A stretch of DNA of 64,000 nucleotides from Nosocomiicoccus massiliensis (GTDB lineage Bacteria > Bacillota > Bacilli > Staphylococcales > Salinicoccaceae). The notes under the pieces were generated by a model. It was not told where the DNA came from. It did not search any database and was given only the letters and a program-made list of their open reading frames with translations. Position numbers and translations under genes: made by a program. The DNA is taken from positions 558,001 through 622,000 of the forward strand of contig NZ_CP136964.1 of the NCBI RefSeq assembly GCF_002871345.2. Direction: 5' to 3'. Positions 60,056-64,000 of the stretch are shown here, in pieces; positions within the stretch are counted from its first letter, which is position 1; every line of letters begins with the position of its first letter.

Positions 60056-60134
60056 CCAATTCTTGAAAACGGCTATATATTTGACTAATTGTCATATATA
60101 CTTAAATTATTCACACAATATTGGAGGCATAATA

Positions 60135-60737
60135 ATGAATTTAAAACACTTTTTAGTTGCGGGTGCAGCTTCTACATTACTACTTACTGCTTGTAACACT
60201 GATGATAACAAAACAAGCGAAAAAGAAAATGGTACAGAAGAAACTGCAACGACAGAATCAAACGAATCAGTAGTTAAAGACGTTGACGTAAGCGAAAACG
60301 ACTTAAACGAAGCGATTGAATATGATGGCGAGTATGGTAAATACGTAATTACACGTATCGATACTATCGATATCGAACCATCAGATGAAGAAAAAAAAGC
60401 AGATGAAAATGCTACAGCTAAGAAAGCTGTCGTCATCGAATATGAATTCACAAACAAGTCATCAATCCCTACTGCAGGAAACGAAGCATTTGCTTTAGAC
60501 CTTGCGGTACGTCAGTTCTCAGAAACTGGGATGATTGCAACGGATAACTTAACATTAGATATTCCAGAAGATAGTGAATATCACGCACTTGTCAACGACT
60601 CTACAAAAACACTTCAAACAAATGAATCTACTAAAGCAGTAGTTGCATATGGTCCAGTAAATCCAGACGAAAACGAAGTGAAAGTTCAGTCTCGCGAAGA
60701 CGAGTCATTACTTGATCTTGTTTTAAAATTTAAATAA
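60135..60737 (+). CDS. Lipoprotein with DUF5067-like domain
   Basis: A signal peptide ends with the lipobox LLLTAC (Cys near 20), so the protein is anchored outside the membrane. A Ser/Thr/Glu-rich linker leads to a beta-sandwich-like domain with VVIEYEFTNKS and KAVVAYGPVN, the DUF5067/DUF4352 pattern. Function unknown. TTGGAGG precedes the ATG at 60135. There is no terminator before the IS remnant 30 bases downstream, perhaps displaced by it. Confidence 0.85.
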   Translation: MNLKHFLVAGAASTLLLTACNTDDNKTSEKENGTEETATTESNESVVKDVDVSENDLNEAIEYDGEYGKYVITRIDTIDIEPSDEEKKADENATAKKAVVIEYEFTNKSSIPTAGNEAFALDLAVRQFSETGMIATDNLTLDIPEDSEYHALVNDSTKTLQTNESTKAVVAYGPVNPDENEVKVQSREDESLLDLVLKFK

Positions 60738-60767
60738 TAACTTTTTACAACAGTATGCTGATGATGT

Positions 60768-60963
60768 GCTACCCAAAAGTTGGACTTTTGAACTTAAGCG
60801 GATTGTAAGGTATGTTTCCTGAATTCTTCAGGAGACATGCCTTTTAATTTTAGCTTAATTCTATCTTTATTATAGTATCTAATATATTCATGTACTGCGA
60901 TCTCTAATGCTTCATATGTCTTGAATACTTCTCCATTTACTTCAATATCTTCTCTTGATGGGT
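60768..60963 (-). mobile_element. 3' remnant of an IS3-family insertion sequence
   Basis: On the minus strand 60794-60961 codes SREDIEVNGEVFKTYEAL, then EIAVHEYIRYYNKDRIK and LKLKGMSPEEFRKHT to a TAA: the C-terminal end of an IS3/IS150-type DDE transposase (YIxYYNxxRIKxKLKGMSP). The element end is marked by a partial terminal repeat, CCCAAAAGTTGGACTTT (60772 onward). The rest of the transposase is missing; the reading breaks near 60965. Confidence 0.85.
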
Positions 60964-61062
60964 TTGTATCTTATCAAGAGTAAATTATGAAAAAAATGGT
61001 TTAAATCAATGTTCTTACTTTAAGTACATGTGTTTAACGTAAATGATAATTAGTTAAATATA
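60964..61062. other. Junction between IS remnant and cadmium unit, no gene seen
   Basis: About 100 AT-rich bases between the broken IS end and the cadD terminator. I see no reading frame, terminal repeat or target duplication. It is the likely breakpoint where the metal-resistance segment joined. Confidence 0.5.
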
Positions 61063-61092
61063 AAAAGGTTATCCCAATCAATAGGATAACCT
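61063..61092 (-). terminator. Terminator of the cadA-cadD unit
   Basis: 9-bp stem AGGTTATCC/GGATAACCT, then five T on the minus strand, 35 bases after the cadD stop. Confidence 0.85.
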
Positions 61093-61127
61093 CTTTATAC
61101 TTTACTTTATGATTTGGATTCGCCACT

Positions 61128-61745
61128 TCAAAGAAGAAATGAAATCAGAGCATTGAATGTTCCATTTTCAAACAATATATAAATACCTAGCCCAATGAAT
61201 ACAATTGGTGCAATCCAACGTTCATATTTCTCAATTGTTTCCGATATAAAATCGAAGGAAGCTAGACGGTAACTGACATAGCACAAAACTCCAACCATAA
61301 TAAGAAAGACAATAGTGACAATAAAGATTTCCGACATACTTAAGGTCGTGAAGTACGGTATATAAATGGAAAAGTCATCCGCACTGGAAGCCAATACGAT
61401 GAAAGTCATCGTCAAAAATAACTGATTAAATTTTCCAGAGGAGAATAAGGATAAAATGCTACTTTCATCTTCATCCTCTTCTCCTTTAATCCATATTTTC
61501 ACGCCTAGGTAAAGTGGTAAAAGCCCAAGTAGTCCGATAACCCATTGCTGAGGAATTAAATTTACAATCCCCTGTGCAACTAAAAGACTTGCTCCTATCA
61601 CAATTGCAGTCCCTATATATTGTCCTATCCAAATATGTTTTACCTGACCTTTTTTTACTTGCGAAAACAAAAGAATTAATATGACGAGATAATCAATTCC
61701 TGTTGCTACATATACCGCAGTAGCCGTCAGTATCGTCGCGATCAT
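61128..61745 (-). CDS. cadD: CadD-family cadmium resistance transporter
   Basis: 205 aa, five to six membrane helices, with TGIDYLVILILLFSQ, GLLGLLPLYLGVKIWI and SSADDFSIYIPYF, closely resembling staphylococcal CadD. These proteins give cadmium resistance by export. Base composition is richer in G and C than in the neighbouring chromosomal genes. It follows cadA by 79 bases on the same strand and ends at its own terminator. Confidence 0.9.
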   Translation of the reverse strand: MIATILTATAVYVATGIDYLVILILLFSQVKKGQVKHIWIGQYIGTAIVIGASLLVAQGIVNLIPQQWVIGLLGLLPLYLGVKIWIKGEEDEDESSILSLFSSGKFNQLFLTMTFIVLASSADDFSIYIPYFTTLSMSEIFIVTIVFLIMVGVLCYVSYRLASFDFISETIEKYERWIAPIVFIGLGIYILFENGTFNALISFLL

Positions 61746-61824
61746 TTTATCGTCTCCAATATTTTAGGGATAGGACTTTTCTTCAAAATGAAAAGTCCTT
61801 CCGTAAATTACACACATATAGTAC

Positions 61825-64000
61825 CTATTTATCCTTCACTCTCATCAGTCGCAAACTATTTAATGCTACCAAAATAGTGGCTCCCATATCGGAAAGAATC
61901 GCAATCCAAAGGGTTAGCCAGCCTGGAATAACCAATAGTAAGGCAATTATCTTAATTCCGATGGCAAACGTGATGTTCGCTTTGATGATATTTAGCGTTT
62001 TCCTGCTAAGTCTTACTGCAAATGGAAGCTTACTTAAATCATCTCCCATTAATGCAATATCAGCTGTCTCGATGGCAGTATCTGTTCCAGAACCGCCCAT
62101 TGCAATGCCAACAGTGGATGCAGCAAGTGCAGGAGCATCATTGACGCCATCGCCAATCATAGCTACATTACCATGCTCGGCTTTCATTTTTTTAATATAG
62201 TCCAACTTATCCTGTGGCATCAATTCGGACTGAATATCAGAAACGCCTACATGAGCACCGATTGCTTCTGCGGTACCTTGATTATCACCTGTCAGCATAA
62301 TTGTTTGCTTGATTCCTAACTGATGAAGTTTTTGAATCACATTTTTACTTGTTTCGCGGACCTCATCTGCTACAGCAATCACGCCGAGGATTGTTTGGTC
62401 CGTTCCAATAATCATGGCCGTTTTCCCTTGGTTTTGTAAAACTTTCACTTTATTTTCAAACTCAAGGCTAAAATCGGAAACATTTAATTCTTTAAAAAGC
62501 CTTGGACTGCCAATATAATAGGTTGTTCCATCTATATTCCCTTGAATGCCCCGACCTGTAATAGAAGTGAAGTCTTCCACTCTAACATCGGAATAAGTAA
62601 TATTATCTTGCTCTGCTTTCTTCATTATTGCTGAAGCAAGTGGATGTTGTGATTGATATTCTAAAGCTGTAATAATGGAAAACAGCTCTTTTTCTTCCAC
62701 TTGATCATTTAACACTTTAAAATCTGTTACCACTGGTACACCTTTTGTCAGTGTTCCTGTTTTATCAAATGCGATTGCCTTAATGGCTCCTAATTCCTCT
62801 AGATAGACACCGCCTTTAATCAACACACCTTTTTTAGCTGCATTTCCAATTGCCGAGACAATCGAGATTGGAGTAGAAATAACTAATGCACACGGACATC
62901 CAACTACAAGTATCGCTAATCCTTGATAAACCCAAGTATCCCAACTTCCACCAAAGAATAAAGGTGGAACGACTGCAACGAGCGCCGCAATAACCATAAT
63001 GATCGGAGTATAATATTTCGCAAATTTATCTACGAATGCTTGCGCTGGAGCGCGCTCCCCTTGTGCTTCCTCAACCAGATGAATAATCTTGGAGATGGTT
63101 GTATCCTCTACGTATTTGGTGATTTTTACTTCAAGTAGTCCCTCTTCGTTAAGCGTACCTGCAAATACTTCATCATCTACCGTTTTGGCAACAGGGACAG
63201 ATTCTCCTGTTATAGCAGCCTGGTTGACAGCCGACACCCCATTTATAATGATCCCATCCATGGCAATTTTCTCCCCTGGTTTGACGATCATAATATCACC
63301 CACGGCGATATCGTCCACATGGATCATTATTTCCTGACCATTCCGCCTAACAAGTGCTTCTTTTGGAGCAATATCCATCAATGAACGAATGGACTGTCTT
63401 GCTCTATCCATAGAAAAACGTTCAAGTGCTTCACTGATTGCAAAGAGAATGACAACAATGGATGCCTCTGCCCATTCACCAATGATGGCAGCTCCAATAA
63501 CTGCAACGGTCATAAGGGTTTTCATGTCGAAATCAAAGCGTATCAAATTTTGAAAACCAACTTTAAATAGTGAATATCCGCCAATTACAATCGAACTTAC
63601 AAATAACATGGAAGTTACAAGGTTATCTTCTCCATTTACAAAGTGAGAAAGGTAACCAAAAGCAATCATTAATGTGGCAAACAGCAATGTGCTGTGCTTT
63701 TTATAAAACGGTATTTTCTCTTCTTTAAGAGCCTTAGTGTCTTCTTTGACCGCTTGTATCGATGGATTCGCCAGTTTTTCAGGAATTACCTTAAGATTCT
63801 CGAAAGCACCTGCTTTTTCAAGCTCTTCAACCGATGCATTTCCATATACATCAATTTTGGAAGCTCCGAAATTGACTTTAGCATCATGCACCCCTGGTAG
63901 TTCTTTTACATTTTTTTCAAACTTCCCAGCACAGTTTGCGCAAGAAAATCCCTCCACACGGTAAACATTTTTATCTTCTGTTACCACTGGTTCGACCCGT
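61825..64000 (-). CDS. cadA: Cadmium/zinc/lead-exporting P1B-type ATPase, 5' end outside window
   Basis: Metal-pumping ATPase. One heavy-metal domain with [13 protein letters not shown], eight helices, the CPC transport motif (VGCPCALV), DKTGT phosphorylation site, [12 protein letters not shown] and the helix-8 [15 protein letters not shown]. The text is close to plasmid pI258 CadA of Staphylococcus aureus as I recall it. The frame stays open to base 64000 (codons R-V-E-P precede V-V-T-E-D), so a start a few codons upstream is likely; cadC, usually just before cadA, would be outside. GC-rich compared with the host genes, a sign of transfer. Confidence 0.95.
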   Translation of the reverse strand, partial: RVEPVVTEDKNVYRVEGFSCANCAGKFEKNVKELPGVHDAKVNFGASKIDVYGNASVEELEKAGAFENLKVIPEKLANPSIQAVKEDTKALKEEKIPFYKKHSTLLFATLMIAFGYLSHFVNGEDNLVTSMLFVSSIVIGGYSLFKVGFQNLIRFDFDMKTLMTVAVIGAAIIGEWAEASIVVILFAISEALERFSMDRARQSIRSLMDIAPKEALVRRNGQEIMIHVDDIAVGDIMIVKPGEKIAMDGIIINGVSAVNQAAITGESVPVAKTVDDEVFAGTLNEEGLLEVKITKYVEDTTISKIIHLVEEAQGERAPAQAFVDKFAKYYTPIIMVIAALVAVVPPLFFGGSWDTWVYQGLAILVVGCPCALVISTPISIVSAIGNAAKKGVLIKGGVYLEELGAIKAIAFDKTGTLTKGVPVVTDFKVLNDQVEEKELFSIITALEYQSQHPLASAIMKKAEQDNITYSDVRVEDFTSITGRGIQGNIDGTTYYIGSPRLFKELNVSDFSLEFENKVKVLQNQGKTAMIIGTDQTILGVIAVADEVRETSKNVIQKLHQLGIKQTIMLTGDNQGTAEAIGAHVGVSDIQSELMPQDKLDYIKKMKAEHGNVAMIGDGVNDAPALAASTVGIAMGGSGTDTAIETADIALMGDDLSKLPFAVRLSRKTLNIIKANITFAIGIKIIALLLVIPGWLTLWIAILSDMGATILVALNSLRLMRVKDK

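Noticed and set aside
60964-61127. Second IS end or att site at the cad junction
   Set aside because: No terminal repeat, target duplication or integrase gene could be seen.

Overview
The window is AT-rich, gene-dense chromosome of a member of the Staphylococcaceae. Three things point there: the gene neighbourhoods (tyrS, fhs, acsA divergent from acuABC, ccpA, murC, ytpR, trmB, pepV, murJ, leuS, metK divergent from pckA, menF-D-H-B divergent from menA), an icaADBC biofilm operon with an mprF-type gene, and strong AGGAGG-type ribosome sites. The mixture of Staphylococcus-like and Bacillus-like neighbours (ytxG/ytxH, ytpA, ytoA) suggests a non-Staphylococcus genus such as Jeotgalicoccus, Nosocomiicoccus or Salinicoccus. 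The genus is inference.

Layout. 1-5 kb: a cut-off cytochrome P450 behind T-box-controlled tyrS, then a class A penicillin-binding protein. 5-13 kb: one-carbon and acetate metabolism (fhs, acsA, acuABC), a short AzlC/AzlD chimera and ccpA. 13-24 kb: ytxH/ytxG, murC, a degenerate FtsK/SftA-like protein, ytpR, a DUF1444 gene, a PfoR-like membrane protein, an M42 peptidase, trmB, a kinase-like gene, pepV and a small oxidase-like membrane protein. 24.3-25.0 kb: a non-coding tract with a regular palindromic repeat array. 25-37 kb: an LEA-like protein, rsuA-type pseudouridine synthase, murJ, a flavoprotein, T-box-controlled leuS, a methyltransferase, a serine-less YtpA-like protein, a gamma carbonic anhydrase, proline dehydrogenase and two fluoride channels. 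37-44 kb: a NERD protein, SAM-riboswitch-controlled metK, pckA, ytkD with a hydrolase stub, yidD, menE and yebC. 44.5-47.9 kb: icaADBC. 48-54.4 kb: orphan membrane proteins, dus, an SDR, a C39-like protein and mprF with an in-frame stop. 54.4-60 kb: menB-H-D-F with menA divergent. 60-64 kb: a lipoprotein, an IS3-family remnant and a cadD/cadA metal-resistance unit that runs off the window.

The genes centre on carbon-source switching and respiration: acetate activation with its acetylation control (AcsA, AcuA, AcuC), CcpA, PEP carboxykinase, proline dehydrogenase and menaquinone synthesis. Amino-acid and SAM supply are under RNA control (Tyr and Leu T-boxes, SAM-I). The surface layer (PBP, MurC, MurJ, MprF, PNAG) is well represented.

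The most notable observations are: a 51-bp-period array of 26-bp palindromes at 24.5-24.95 kb; several apparently inactivated or remodelled proteins (FtsK-like without Walker A, YtpA-like without its serine, AzlC/AzlD fusion, mprF with an internal TGA, a hydrolase cut to 21 codons); a P450 with Arg-Pro in place of the acid-alcohol pair; and an ica operon with inverted repeats where icaR would normally lie. I found no CRISPR-Cas, prophage, tRNA or rRNA genes.
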